This document shows positions 46,401-55,541 of a DNA stretch of 64,000 nucleotides, one piece after another. This DNA comes from Duganella rivi (GTDB taxonomy: Bacteria > Pseudomonadota > Gammaproteobacteria > Burkholderiales > Burkholderiaceae_D): the NCBI RefSeq assembly GCF_009857435.1, contig NZ_WWCK01000001.1:806001-870000 (forward strand). Reading direction: 5' to 3'. The notes under the pieces are model-generated. The model was not told where the DNA came from. It did no database searches and saw only the letters and a list, made by a program, of their open reading frames with translations. The position numbers and the translations under genes are program-made. The stretch's first letter is position 1. Each line of letters begins with the position of its first letter.

Positions 46401-46625
46401 GACGATGGTCTGCGCCACCCGCTCCGAGAACAGCACGATGCGGTTGGCGATTTCCTCCGGCTGCAAGCCGTTGTACTTCCAGATCACGGCCGTGATTGGA
46501 ATCTTAATGTTGGGGAAAATATCAGTGGCGGTCTTGGCGATGGAGTAAATCCCCGCCAACACGATCAGCACTGCCAGCACCAGAAAAGTGTACGGCCGCC
46601 GCAGCGCCGTAATAACGATCCACAT
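43437..46625 (-). CDS. RND-superfamily efflux permease
   Basis: A 1062-residue inner-membrane proton-driven pump with twelve expected transmembrane helices and two large periplasmic loops. GGLALAVGILVDDATVTIEN near residue 400 carries the proton-relay Asp pair of AcrB-type and related RND pumps. The N-terminus MWIVITALRRPY and wide periplasmic loop match uncharacterised hydrophobe pumps rather than metal-exporting CusA, but substrates are unknown. The frame is open to 46757, but MWIV at 46625 is the natural start and leaves the operators free. First gene of the operon. Confidence 0.93.
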   Translation of the reverse strand: MWIVITALRRPYTFLVLAVLIVLAGIYSIAKTATDIFPNIKIPITAVIWKYNGLQPEEIANRIVLFSERVAQTIVNDIEHTESQSVTGTSVVKYYFQPNAKEELAFSQITGASQTLLGFSPQGTTPPLILAYNASTVPILQLALSSDSLPESQIYDLGNNILRTALATVPGAAIPFPYGGKQRQVQVDLDLNALRARGLSGNDVVAAISAQNLVIPAGTQKIGESEYFIKLNSSPRNIEDLNNLPVKTVNGSVVYVRDVAHVRDGYTPQTNMVRLDGRRAVLMNVLKTGNASTLDIINAVNEKLPQIRAQLPPELKIEALSDQSIFVRAAIKGVVHEAIIAGALTGALILLFLGSWRSTLIITVSIPLSILASIAALSALGETINIMTLGGLALAVGILVDDATVTIENINFHLEQGKPVEQAILDGAQQIALPALVSTLAICIVFVPMFMLAGVSKFLFAPMAEAVVFAMLASYLLSRTLVPTLCKFLLKPHAPGAAHDGQGVLARFQASFERGFERTRERYKALLESALRGGPWFAGVFLAAMALSALIAFPIGPLPGLGQDFFPSVNGDQIKLHMRARSGTRIEETAALADRIEKEIRATIPAADIKNVVDNLGLPYSGINLAYSSSAPVGPADADIFINLNDGHTPVAELTHQLRKKLNADFPDVTFSFLPADIVGQILNFGLPSPLDIQISGFNVKANREFANKLLQKLRTVPGAADLRIQQENDYPQIDVDVDRSKAALLGMTEQNVASNLLVSLSGSFQTSPSFWNDPKNGTQYNVVTQTPQHQLQSLNDLGNTPLTVTNGGQQQLLSNVASVKRNASPTVVSHYNAVPTIDIYGTTEGLDLGYVSKQISQIVEESRKDLPKGSKIEVRGQVQTMHASFNGLLFGLACAILLVYLLIVVNFQSLVDPLIIISALPAALAGIVWMLFLTRTPVSVPALTGAIMCMGVATANSVLVVSFARERLNAGDSAWQAALQAGYGRLRPVMMTALAMIIGMLPMALGLGDGGEQNAPLGRAVIGGLIFATIATLFFVPVVFSVVRGRFAAPAASNLEVSHVS

Positions 46626-46642
46626 AGGATACCTTTCGCAAT

Positions 46643-46660
46643 AACGTGCATATACACGTT
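46643..46660. promoter_or_regulatory. MarR-type operator dyad, site 1
   Basis: AACGTGCATATACACGTT is a perfect dyad: AACGTG and CACGTT around CATATA. It lies 17 bases before the permease start and shares the GTG-CAnATA-CAC core and spacing with site 2. Confidence 0.65.
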
Positions 46661-46728
46661 TTGGGTAAAAAAATTGACGGGCACAGGTTCCCCTGAACGC
46701 CGTCAACTTGGTTTCATGAGTTGGCCGA

Positions 46729-46757
46729 ATAATAGGTGCACATACACCTAAAGTCAA
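46729..46757 (-). promoter_or_regulatory. sigma-70 promoter of the RND efflux operon
   Basis: On the minus strand TTGACT (46752-46757) and TATTAT (46729-46734) are separated by exactly 17 bases, a near-consensus promoter. Transcription would start about 46722 and yield a leader of about 95 bases ahead of the permease gene. Operator site 2 fills the spacer. Confidence 0.72.
46733..46750. promoter_or_regulatory. MarR-type operator dyad, site 2, inside the promoter spacer
   Basis: TAGGTGCACATACACCTA is a dyad with perfect arms TAGGTG and CACCTA. It sits between the -35 and -10 boxes, touching the -10, so binding should block RNA polymerase. It starts exactly 90 bases from site 1. Confidence 0.68.
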
Positions 46758-46791
46758 TCCTTCCCTGCCTTACGGATAGGACAGGGGTATA

Positions 46792-47226
46792 TCAGGCGGG
46801 GGTGATGTCGCGCGCCACGCGCACCACTTCCACCATGGAAGAGCGCAGCGCGTCCACCCGGTCGGCGCCATAGGTTTGCTCAAAGCGCTGGCTCACGGCG
46901 CGCCATAGCGGGCGGGCGCGCTCCAGCACTTCCTTGCCGGTTGGCGTGATGGTCAACAGGCGTTCGCGGCGGTCGGCGCCCACCGATACGGTGATCCAGC
47001 CATCGCGCTCCAGCGGCTTGACGTTGCGCGCCATGGTGGTACGGTCGATCACCATGCGCTCGGCCAGGTCGCTCAGCGCCAGCTGGCCTTCCTTGTCAAC
47101 CTTGTTCAAAATGGAAAATTGCGTGAGGCGCAGTTGCATGGGACGCAAGGCCTCATCGTAAGCGCGGGTCACTGCCCGCGCCGCGCAGCGCACCGCGGCG
47201 CAGCTACATTCAAACATCGGCTCCAT
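46792..47226 (-). CDS. MarR-family repressor of the efflux operon
   Basis: A 144-residue winged-helix regulator. LALSDLAERMVIDRTTMARNVKPLERDGWI is the helix-turn-helix and VGADRRERLLTIT the wing. The N-terminus has three cysteines at 7, 9 and 14 (ECSCAAVRC), which might sense oxidants or metals. The start at 47226 has AAGGAG 7 bases upstream; the longer frame to 47316 is rejected. It lies just upstream of the RND operon on the same strand, whose promoter carries two dyads; repression of the pump is inferred. Confidence 0.88.
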   Translation of the reverse strand: MEPMFECSCAAVRCAARAVTRAYDEALRPMQLRLTQFSILNKVDKEGQLALSDLAERMVIDRTTMARNVKPLERDGWITVSVGADRRERLLTITPTGKEVLERARPLWRAVSQRFEQTYGADRVDALRSSMVEVVRVARDITPA

Positions 47227-47263
47227 GGCCGGCTCCTTGCTGACTACAATTCGCGCATTATAG

Positions 47264-47300
47264 GCCAGATCGCCGCGCCAGGCAGGCGCGGCGATCTGGC
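47264..47300 (-). terminator. 16-base perfect hairpin after adhC, likely terminator
   Basis: GCCAGATCGCCGCGCC (47264-47279) and its exact complement (47285-47300) flank a 5-base loop, directly after the adhC stop. On the + strand TTTT follows, but adhC is read on the minus strand, where TATAAT (47257-47262) follows instead, probably the -10 box of the marR promoter. It may insulate the two genes. Confidence 0.6.
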
Positions 47301-47302
47301 TT

Positions 47303-48409
47303 TTAGTACAGCACAACCGAGCGGATCGACTCGCCGCTCTTCATCAGGTCGAAGCCCTGATTAATGTCTTCCAGTTTCAGGCGGTGGGTGATCAGGTCAT
47401 CGATATTCAGCTTGCCTTCCATGTACCAGTCAACGATCTTCGGTACGTCGGTACGGCCGCGCGCGCCGCCGAAAGCGGAGCCCTTCCACTCGCGGCCGGT
47501 CACCAGCTGGAACGGACGGGTGGAGATTTCCTGGCCAGCAGCTGCCACGCCGATGATGATCGACTTGCCCCAGCCTTTGTGGCAGCACTCCAGCGCCTGG
47601 CGCATCAGGGTGGTGTTGCCGACGCACTCGAAGCTGTAGTCGGCGCCGCCGTCGGTCAGCTGGATGATGTGGTCGACCACGTTCTCCACTTCATTTGGAT
47701 TCACGAAGTGGGTCATGCCGAACTTGCGCGCCATCGCTTCGCGCGCCGGGTTGATATCAACGCCGATGATCTTGTCCGCGCCCACCATCTTGGCCGCCTG
47801 GATCACGTTCAGGCCGATACCGCCCAGGCCGAACACCACCACGTTTGCGCCCGCTTCCACTTTGGCGGTGAACAGTACTGCGCCCACGCCGGTGGTCACG
47901 CCGCAACCGATGTAGCAAACTTTATCGAACGGCGCATCGCTGCGGATTTTCGCCAGCGCGATTTCCGGCACCACGATGTAGTTGGAGAAGGTCGACGTGC
48001 CCATGTAGTGATAGATAGGCTTGCCGTCGATGGAGAAGCGGCTGGTCGCATCCGGCATCAGGCCGCGGCCCTGGGTCGAGCGGATCGATTGGCACAGATT
48101 GGTTTTCTGCGACAGGCAGAATTTGCACTGGCGGCATTCCGGCGTGTACAGCGGAATGACGTGGTCGTCTTTTTTCAGCGATTTCACGCCGTGGCCAACG
48201 TCCACTACCACGCCCGCGCCTTCGTGGCCGAGAATCGCTGGGAAGATACCTTCCGGGTCAGCGCCGGACAGGGTGTAGTAATCGGTGTGGCAAATGCCGG
48301 TGGCCTTGATTTCCACCAGCACTTCGCCTTCGCGCGGGCCGCCCAGTTCGACTTCTTCAATCGTCAGGGGTTTGCCCGCTTGCCATGCAACGGCTGCTTT
48401 GGTTTTCAT
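47303..48409 (-). CDS. adhC: S-(hydroxymethyl)glutathione dehydrogenase / class III alcohol dehydrogenase
   Basis: A 368-residue zinc- and NAD-dependent enzyme that oxidises the glutathione adduct of formaldehyde; it may also reduce S-nitrosoglutathione. The catalytic zinc region is ICHTDYYTLSGADPEG with GHEGAGVV, the structural zinc loop is CRQCKFCLSQKTNLC, and the Rossmann motif is VFGLGGIGLN. The usual partner frmB (S-formylglutathione hydrolase) is not next to it. Confidence 0.95.
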   Translation of the reverse strand: MKTKAAVAWQAGKPLTIEEVELGGPREGEVLVEIKATGICHTDYYTLSGADPEGIFPAILGHEGAGVVVDVGHGVKSLKKDDHVIPLYTPECRQCKFCLSQKTNLCQSIRSTQGRGLMPDATSRFSIDGKPIYHYMGTSTFSNYIVVPEIALAKIRSDAPFDKVCYIGCGVTTGVGAVLFTAKVEAGANVVVFGLGGIGLNVIQAAKMVGADKIIGVDINPAREAMARKFGMTHFVNPNEVENVVDHIIQLTDGGADYSFECVGNTTLMRQALECCHKGWGKSIIIGVAAAGQEISTRPFQLVTGREWKGSAFGGARGRTDVPKIVDWYMEGKLNIDDLITHRLKLEDINQGFDLMKSGESIRSVVLY

Positions 48410-48447
48410 GAATGTTCCTTTCGCGTGGGAACGTCATGATAGCAAAA

Positions 48448-49380
48448 TCAGTCGTGGAAAGCCTCAACCACTTTGCGCTGGCCGAGCATGAACGCATCGG
48501 CCACGTGACGCAGCGGCGCCACGTCCACATCCGACTTGCCGGCGCGGATGATGTCGGCAAAGCGCTGGTACAGCGATGGATACTCGGCCTCTTTCTCCAG
48601 CGCCTGCTCGGCGCCATTGATCCATAGACGCGCGCCGCCATTGGCCAGGCGCACTTCGCCGTCGGCCGTGGTGACGATGATGTCCCAGCTTTGCGGGCCG
48701 GTCTGGCGCCAGTCGAACTCCGCATGCACCTTGATACCTGCCGCGTCCTGGAAATGCAGGTCGGCGGCAATCGGCGCATCGCGGTTCTCCGGGAACTCCA
48801 GCGCAGCTTTGGTCAGGAACACGGCCGACGGCAAAATCTCGGTCACGATCGACAGCGCATTGATGCCCGGATCGAACACGCCCAGACCGCCCGCCTGCCA
48901 GATCCAGTCCTGGTTCGGGTGCCATTGGCGCACGTCTTCTTTCCAGATCACGTGCATGGCGGTTGGCTTGTTGGCCGCCAGGTGCGCCTTGGCCGGCTGC
49001 ACGCCCGGCGCATAGCGCGAGTGCCAGCTGGCGAACAGGCTCACGCCCTGCTTGGCGGCGAAGGCTTCCAGATCAGCCACTTCCGACAAGGTCGCGCCCG
49101 GCGGTTTTTCCAGAAACACGTGCTTGCCGGCGGCCAGCGCCTTGTAGGCGGCGGCGTAACGGTACTGCGGCGGCATGCACAGCGACACCGCCTCGATATC
49201 CGGGCGCGCTTCCAGCATTGCCTCGATGGTCGGGAAGCTCGGAATATTGTCGATGGTGTTGTTGCGGCTGGCCGTGGCGACCAGCGTGAAGTTGCCGGCA
49301 TTGGCGGCAATCGCCGGCACGTGCTGATCGTAGACGATCTTGCCCACACCGACGATGGCGAGTTTGATTGGTGACGTCAT
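48448..49380 (-). CDS. Gfo/Idh/MocA-family oxidoreductase, galactose 1-dehydrogenase-like
   Basis: A 310-residue NAD(P)-dependent sugar oxidoreductase. The nucleotide motif AIVGVGKIVYDQHVPAI and the LEKPPGATLSEV segment resemble the D-galactose 1-dehydrogenase of pseudomonads more than inositol dehydrogenases. A substrate cannot be proved. It lies 38 bases upstream of adhC on the same strand and may be co-transcribed. Confidence 0.8.
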   Translation of the reverse strand: MTSPIKLAIVGVGKIVYDQHVPAIAANAGNFTLVATASRNNTIDNIPSFPTIEAMLEARPDIEAVSLCMPPQYRYAAAYKALAAGKHVFLEKPPGATLSEVADLEAFAAKQGVSLFASWHSRYAPGVQPAKAHLAANKPTAMHVIWKEDVRQWHPNQDWIWQAGGLGVFDPGINALSIVTEILPSAVFLTKAALEFPENRDAPIAADLHFQDAAGIKVHAEFDWRQTGPQSWDIIVTTADGEVRLANGGARLWINGAEQALEKEAEYPSLYQRFADIIRAGKSDVDVAPLRHVADAFMLGQRKVVEAFHD

Positions 49381-49479
49381 CTTGAGTCCTGATTGAGTTG
49401 ATGCGGGAGCCTATCACCTCAAGCAGCCGCGCAACAAGCGCGGACGGACGTCACCGAGTATTTATTATCAATATTGCGA

Positions 49480-49932
49480 TTATTGGGGTTCAACCGGCAT
49501 CGCAGGGCCGATGCCCAGCAAATCCGACACCGTGCGCCACAGCTGGCGTGGCGAAGTCCACGGCTTGGGCAGGAAGGCGTTACCGGCATGATGCTGCTCG
49601 GGATGACGGGCCGAATACATCAGCACGCGCGCCTCGGCTTGCTGGCGGCGCAGGTCGTACAGCAGGTCGACACCGTCGCCATCCGGCAGATCGGGATCGA
49701 GCACCACCAGCGCGAACTTCCCTTTTTGCAGCATCTCCTGCGCGGCGGCCAAGGTAGGCACATGGGTTACCTGGGTTTCAGGCACCAGCAGCGCAGCCAG
49801 CACCAGTGCGGCGTCGTGGTCGCTGTCAACATGCAGCACGCGCGGCGCCTCGGCAAAAATGGAAAAGCCGATGGCGCCACCGCTGTCTTCGGTAAAAGGA
49901 CGATAGGTACTGGTAGGGAAATCATTGGTCAT
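49480..49932 (-). CDS. stand-alone response regulator receiver protein
   Basis: A 150-residue protein with a single receiver domain: VLHVDSDHD acidic pocket, LVVLDPDLPDGDG with the phosphoacceptor Asp, and FLPKPW with the conserved Lys. No output domain follows. The start at 49932 has GGAG 7 bases before it. About 200 bases separate it from the ANTAR regulator upstream; it may share that signalling system. Confidence 0.82.
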   Translation of the reverse strand: MTNDFPTSTYRPFTEDSGGAIGFSIFAEAPRVLHVDSDHDAALVLAALLVPETQVTHVPTLAAAQEMLQKGKFALVVLDPDLPDGDGVDLLYDLRRQQAEARVLMYSARHPEQHHAGNAFLPKPWTSPRQLWRTVSDLLGIGPAMPVEPQ

Positions 49933-50055
49933 GACGGTCTCCGCTGGAAAGCTGAACAAGCTCGGCGGAGTTGGGCCGAAAGGACGTGAGTGGCGCAGGG
50001 TACAGGCGGCCAGTGGGCGGCAGGAGCAGTTTGTGGCCCTGTCGCACTTGAGGCG

Positions 50056-50075
50056 GGCGGATAGCGTTATCCGCC
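50056..50075 (-). promoter_or_regulatory. hairpin with A1/G4 hexaloop, candidate ANTAR RNA target
   Basis: In the minus-strand transcript GGCGGAT-AACGCT-ATCCGCC folds into a 7-pair stem with a six-base loop that has A at position 1 and G at position 4, the rule for ANTAR-binding hairpins. It lies in the leader of the receiver gene, downstream of the ANTAR gene. Only one clear hairpin is seen, while known targets use two. Confidence 0.35.
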
Positions 50076-50108
50076 GCTCAGGCGATAGTGTATAACAAAA
50101 ATGTCGCA

Positions 50109-50126
50109 GGGCAAGAAAAATTGCCC
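50109..50126 (-). terminator. weak hairpin after the ANTAR gene
   Basis: On the minus strand GGGCAA and TTGCCC flank TTTTTC, 7 bases beyond the stop of the ANTAR gene. The T run is in the loop, and only a later TTTTT follows (about 8 bases on), so termination is uncertain. TTGCCC might also act as a -35 with TACACT (16-base spacer) for the receiver gene. Confidence 0.3.
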
Positions 50127-50133
50127 GCGCCGT

Positions 50134-50766
50134 TTACTTTTTCAGACGGTTGTTGAATGCAGCATGCAAGCTATTGAGGGTCTCTTCGGCCGCCAACAGC
50201 TGATCCGCCACCTCGTTGACCTTGCGGCGGTTCGAGCGGGCGTGATCGCGCAGCACTTCGAAGGCAGTGTTGCGGTCGGTTTGGAACTTGCACATCAACA
50301 GGCCGACGGCGAGGCTGGTTTCGCGGCCGGCAGCCAGCGCGGCGTTCAGGTTCAGCTCGGTGCGGCGCAGCTGGCGGATTTCGTCGGCGCGCGCGAGGCC
50401 GGCGGTGAACGCGGGCATCAGGTGTTTTTCATCGACCGGTTTGACCAGGAAGCCGACCGCGCCGTACGAAGCGGCTTGCTTGCCAGCGTCGGCGTCACCG
50501 CGGCCGGACAGGAACATGAACGGCACCGAGCTGGTGGCGTGCAGTTGCTTGGCCAGTTCCAGGCCGTTCATGCCGGGCATGTGGATGTCGAGCAGAGCCA
50601 TGTCGGGTTCGCGCTGGGCGATGGCTTGCAGGGCTTGTTCCGCCGACGATGCTTTGGACACTTCGTAGCCGGCATGGCCCAGTACTTCACCAAGGAAGTC
50701 CAGCAGCAGGGGATCGTCGTCGACGATGAGGATCAGGCGCTTCGGGGCAGGAGTAGATGCGGTCAT
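50134..50766 (-). CDS. response regulator with ANTAR RNA-binding output domain
   Basis: A 210-residue protein: a receiver domain (LIVDDDP, phosphoacceptor in MALLDIHMPG, VKPVD), then a C-terminal ANTAR domain (about residues 140-200: GRETSLAVGLLMCKFQTDRNTAFEVLRDHAR...). ANTAR proteins bind paired RNA hairpins and prevent transcription termination. The start at 50766 follows the family start; the frame is open to 50826. A histidine kinase is not adjacent. Confidence 0.85.
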   Translation of the reverse strand: MTASTPAPKRLILIVDDDPLLLDFLGEVLGHAGYEVSKASSAEQALQAIAQREPDMALLDIHMPGMNGLELAKQLHATSSVPFMFLSGRGDADAGKQAASYGAVGFLVKPVDEKHLMPAFTAGLARADEIRQLRRTELNLNAALAAGRETSLAVGLLMCKFQTDRNTAFEVLRDHARSNRRKVNEVADQLLAAEETLNSLHAAFNNRLKK

Positions 50767-50800
50767 GGGGCGGGAACCTTGGGCTAATACTAACGCCCCA

Positions 50801-50831
50801 ATTATAAAACCGAATCCCCCCCACACTTCAA
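50801..50831 (-). promoter_or_regulatory. candidate promoter of the ANTAR regulator gene
   Basis: On the minus strand TATAAT (50801-50806) and TTGAAG (50826-50831) are 19 bases apart, longer than ideal. They sit in the gap after thiE, 35 bases before the ANTAR start. Confidence 0.4.
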
Positions 50832-50837
50832 GCGTTT

Positions 50838-51455
50838 TTATTGCTGGGTGAAAAGCGATTGAAATTGGCCTACAGCCTGCCCGACACTTTCAGCTTGATA
50901 CACGCTGCTGATGGCGGCCACCATGTGGGCGCCGCGCGCGACCAGCGGGGCGGCGTTTTCCGGCGTCATGCCGCCGATCACCACGGTGGGTACGCGGATC
51001 ACTTCGCGCGCGTGGTCGAGGATGGTGGGCTGGGTAGTGACCGCATACTGCTTCACGCGCGACGGGTAAAAACCGCCGAAAGCGACGTAGCTGGCGCCTG
51101 CGTCTTGCGCGGCGAGCGCGCGCGGCAGGTCGCCATAGCAGGAGGCGCCGATGATTTTTCGTTGACCCAGTTTCATGCGAACGTGGGCCACTTCGGCATC
51201 GGTGCCGCCGAGGTGGACGCCGTCGGCATCGAGTTCGGCGCATAAGTCGACGTGGTCATTGATGATGAAAGGCACGCGGTAGCGGCGGCTTAATGCCAGC
51301 AGCGCCGCGGCTTGTTCACGGCGCAGCACCGGGCCGGCTTCCTTATGGCGGTATTGCAGCAGCGCGATCGGCGCGGCTTGCAAGGCCTGCTCGGTCAGTT
51401 GCAGCAGGCGACTGGTGTCATCCCAGTTGGGAGTGACGAGATAGAGTCCTTGCAT
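50838..51455 (-). CDS. thiE: thiamine-phosphate synthase
   Basis: A 205-residue TIM-barrel enzyme that joins the pyrimidine and thiazole halves to make thiamine phosphate. LLQYRHKEAG, FIINDHVDLCAELDADGVHLGGTD and VVIGGMTPENA bind the substrates. Last gene of the thiC-led operon, 18 bases after thiD. Confidence 0.93.
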   Translation of the reverse strand: MQGLYLVTPNWDDTSRLLQLTEQALQAAPIALLQYRHKEAGPVLRREQAAALLALSRRYRVPFIINDHVDLCAELDADGVHLGGTDAEVAHVRMKLGQRKIIGASCYGDLPRALAAQDAGASYVAFGGFYPSRVKQYAVTTQPTILDHAREVIRVPTVVIGGMTPENAAPLVARGAHMVAAISSVYQAESVGQAVGQFQSLFTQQ

Positions 51456-51473
51456 GATGTGCTCTCTTTTCGA

Positions 51474-52259
51474 TTAACGCAGCGGAATGCGCTGGCCGGC
51501 GGCGATGGCGTAAGCGTCGCGCAGCGCGTGAAAGGTGTAATGCTGGGCGTTCTCCAGCGCGACAGCGGTCGGCATGCCCAGCGCAAGCTGGCCGGCGATG
51601 GCGGCAGCGAGCGTGCACCCGCTGCCATGAAACTCGCCCGCCAACCGCGTCCACCGCCACTCGCGCCGAAGCCCGCCCTCGCCGCCCGCTGCGCCGGGGC
51701 CGTACCAGCGGTTGAAGACTTCGTCGCCTTCGCCATGGCCGCCGGTGATAAGGACGTGACGGCAGCCGCGCGCGCGCAGAACCCGTGCTTGCGCGTCCGG
51801 TTGCGTGGCGTCGCTGAGCGCTTGCGCCTCCGGCCCGTTAGGCGTGATGACCGTCGCCAGCGGCAGCAGCGGCGCCAACGCCTGCGCCGCATCATCGCGC
51901 GACAGCAGGTCGCCATGACCGCTGGCCAGCACCGGATCCAGCACGACCGGCAACTCCGGCTGGCGTTCACGCAAGCGCATGATCACCTCCGCAATCGCCA
52001 GCGCATTGGCGGCGCTGCCGGTGATGCCAATCTTCACCGCACTGATAGACATCTTGCGCGATAAAGCCTGCGCCTGGCGCAGCACCATGCCCGCATCCAC
52101 CGGCTGCACGCCGTAGACACGGTCATTGTCCTGCACCGTCAGCGCAGTGCACACAGTGAGCGCATGCGCCCCCTGCCCCGCCACCGCCTGCAAGTCCGCC
52201 GACAGCCCCGCCCCGCCGGACGGATCGAGGCCGGCGAACACCAGTACGCATGGCCTCAT
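51474..52259 (-). CDS. thiD: hydroxymethylpyrimidine/phosphomethylpyrimidine kinase
   Basis: A 261-residue ribokinase-fold enzyme that phosphorylates the thiamine pyrimidine precursor twice. [17 protein letters not shown] at the N-terminus and [16 protein letters not shown] near the end (anion hole and catalytic Asp/Cys region) are typical. It overlaps thiG by 4 bases. Confidence 0.93.
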   Translation of the reverse strand: MRPCVLVFAGLDPSGGAGLSADLQAVAGQGAHALTVCTALTVQDNDRVYGVQPVDAGMVLRQAQALSRKMSISAVKIGITGSAANALAIAEVIMRLRERQPELPVVLDPVLASGHGDLLSRDDAAQALAPLLPLATVITPNGPEAQALSDATQPDAQARVLRARGCRHVLITGGHGEGDEVFNRWYGPGAAGGEGGLRREWRWTRLAGEFHGSGCTLAAAIAGQLALGMPTAVALENAQHYTFHALRDAYAIAAGQRIPLR

Positions 52260-53047
52260 GCCAAGCGGTCCGCCATCGGCGACGACGGCGATGCGGCGAA
52301 CTTGCGCGCGATTCGGCCGGCGAGATACGCCTCGCGGCCAGCCTGCACGCCCAGCTTCATGGCCCGCGCCATGCGCACCGGATTCTGTGCACCGGCGATG
52401 GCGGTGTTCATCAACACGCCATCACAACCCAGCTCCATCGCAATCGCCGCATCCGAAGCCGTGCCGACGCCGGCATCCACCAGCACCGGCACATTGGCCT
52501 GCTCGATAATCAGCGACAGATTCCAAGGATTGAGAATCCCCATGCCCGAGCCGATCAAGGAAGCCAGCGGCATCACCGCCACGCAGCCGATATCCTCCAG
52601 CATGCGCGCCTGGATCGGATCATCGCTGCAATACACCATCACGTCGAAACCATCCTTGACCAGCGCTTCGGCCGCAACCAGGGTCTCCGGCATATTGGGG
52701 AACAACGTCTTCTCGTCACCGAGTACTTCCAGCTTCACCAGCTTATGGCCGTTGAGCAGCTCACGCGCCATTTGCAACGTGTAGATCGCATCCCTGGCGT
52801 TATAGCAGCCGGCGGTATTTGGCAAAATCGTGTAATGCGAAGGCGGCAGAACGTCCAGCAGCGACGGCGCCTTCGGATCCTGTCCGATATTCACGCGGCG
52901 AATCGCCACCGTGATGATTTCAGCTTCCGCAGCATCGGTCGCCTCGCGCGTCTGCTGCAAGTCCTTATACTTCCCACTCCCCACCAGCAAGCGTGACTTG
53001 TATTCCTTGCCTGCGATAATCAACGAATCTTGGGTTAAAGCGTTCAT
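52256..53047 (-). CDS. thiG: thiazole synthase
   Basis: A 263-residue TIM-barrel enzyme forming the thiazole ring from deoxyxylulose 5-phosphate, ThiS thiocarboxylate and dehydroglycine. [11 protein letters not shown], the reactive-lysine region VKLEVLGDE, and [20 protein letters not shown] are present. The start at MNALTQ (53047) has GGAGGA upstream; the frame is open 11 residues further. DXP comes from the dxs gene product encoded elsewhere in this window. Confidence 0.95.
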   Translation of the reverse strand: MNALTQDSLIIAGKEYKSRLLVGSGKYKDLQQTREATDAAEAEIITVAIRRVNIGQDPKAPSLLDVLPPSHYTILPNTAGCYNARDAIYTLQMARELLNGHKLVKLEVLGDEKTLFPNMPETLVAAEALVKDGFDVMVYCSDDPIQARMLEDIGCVAVMPLASLIGSGMGILNPWNLSLIIEQANVPVLVDAGVGTASDAAIAMELGCDGVLMNTAIAGAQNPVRMARAMKLGVQAGREAYLAGRIARKFAASPSSPMADRLA

Positions 53048-53102
53048 AAAATAGCTATCCTCCACAAATCTACCCCACACGCTTTTGCCTCGACATCAGC
53101 GT

Positions 53103-53141
53103 TACCACTTAGGGGTCAGACCCCGTACGGGGTCTGACCCC
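53103..53141. repeat. 39-base palindromic repeat element, copy 1 (inside the thi operon)
   Basis: TACCACTTA is followed by a perfect 30-base palindrome made of GGGGTCAGACCCC, GTAC-centred, and GGGGTCTGACCCC. The same element occurs inverted at 61126-61164 with two compensating changes. It lies in the 121-base gap between thiS and thiG, so it is transcribed with the thi operon and would form a strong hairpin there. Confidence 0.9.
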
Positions 53142-53168
53142 ACCTGGCCGTGCGGGTTAAAGAAAAAA

Positions 53169-53372
53169 TCAGCCGCCGCCGATGGCGCGCACAATATCCA
53201 CCTTGTCCTGCGCTTGCAGGACACGTTCAGGCCACATCTGCCGCGGCACCACATTGCGATTGACCGCCAGCGCCAGCGCCTGTCCAGTGAGCTCCAGCGC
53301 ATCTACCAGCTGATTCAAAGTCTGCTGCGGCGGCACCATGCGCGGCGCCCCGTTCAATTCAATCTCAATCAT
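53169..53372 (-). CDS. thiS: sulfur carrier protein ThiS
   Basis: A 67-residue ubiquitin-like sulfur carrier ending in Gly-Gly (AIGGG, with one extra terminal Gly), activated by ThiF and thiocarboxylated for thiazole synthesis. MIEIELNGAPR and LALAVNRNVVPR are typical strands. It follows thiC after 5 bases. Confidence 0.9.
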   Translation of the reverse strand: MIEIELNGAPRMVPPQQTLNQLVDALELTGQALALAVNRNVVPRQMWPERVLQAQDKVDIVRAIGGG

Positions 53373-53377
53373 GATCG

Positions 53378-55442
<2,065 letters not shown>

Positions 55443-55541
55443 GCCACCTTGCGGCAGCGCGCCGATTATACGCCCGTCTTTCCCGATCCGACAACGATCT
55501 TCTGCTATCCTTGCTGGCGAACCGCTTACATAAGGAACGCC

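Noticed and set aside
43977..46751. A 924-codon open frame antisense to the RND permease
   Set aside because: Composition is Arg/His/Gln-rich without motifs, and it covers the RND promoter and operators on the other strand.
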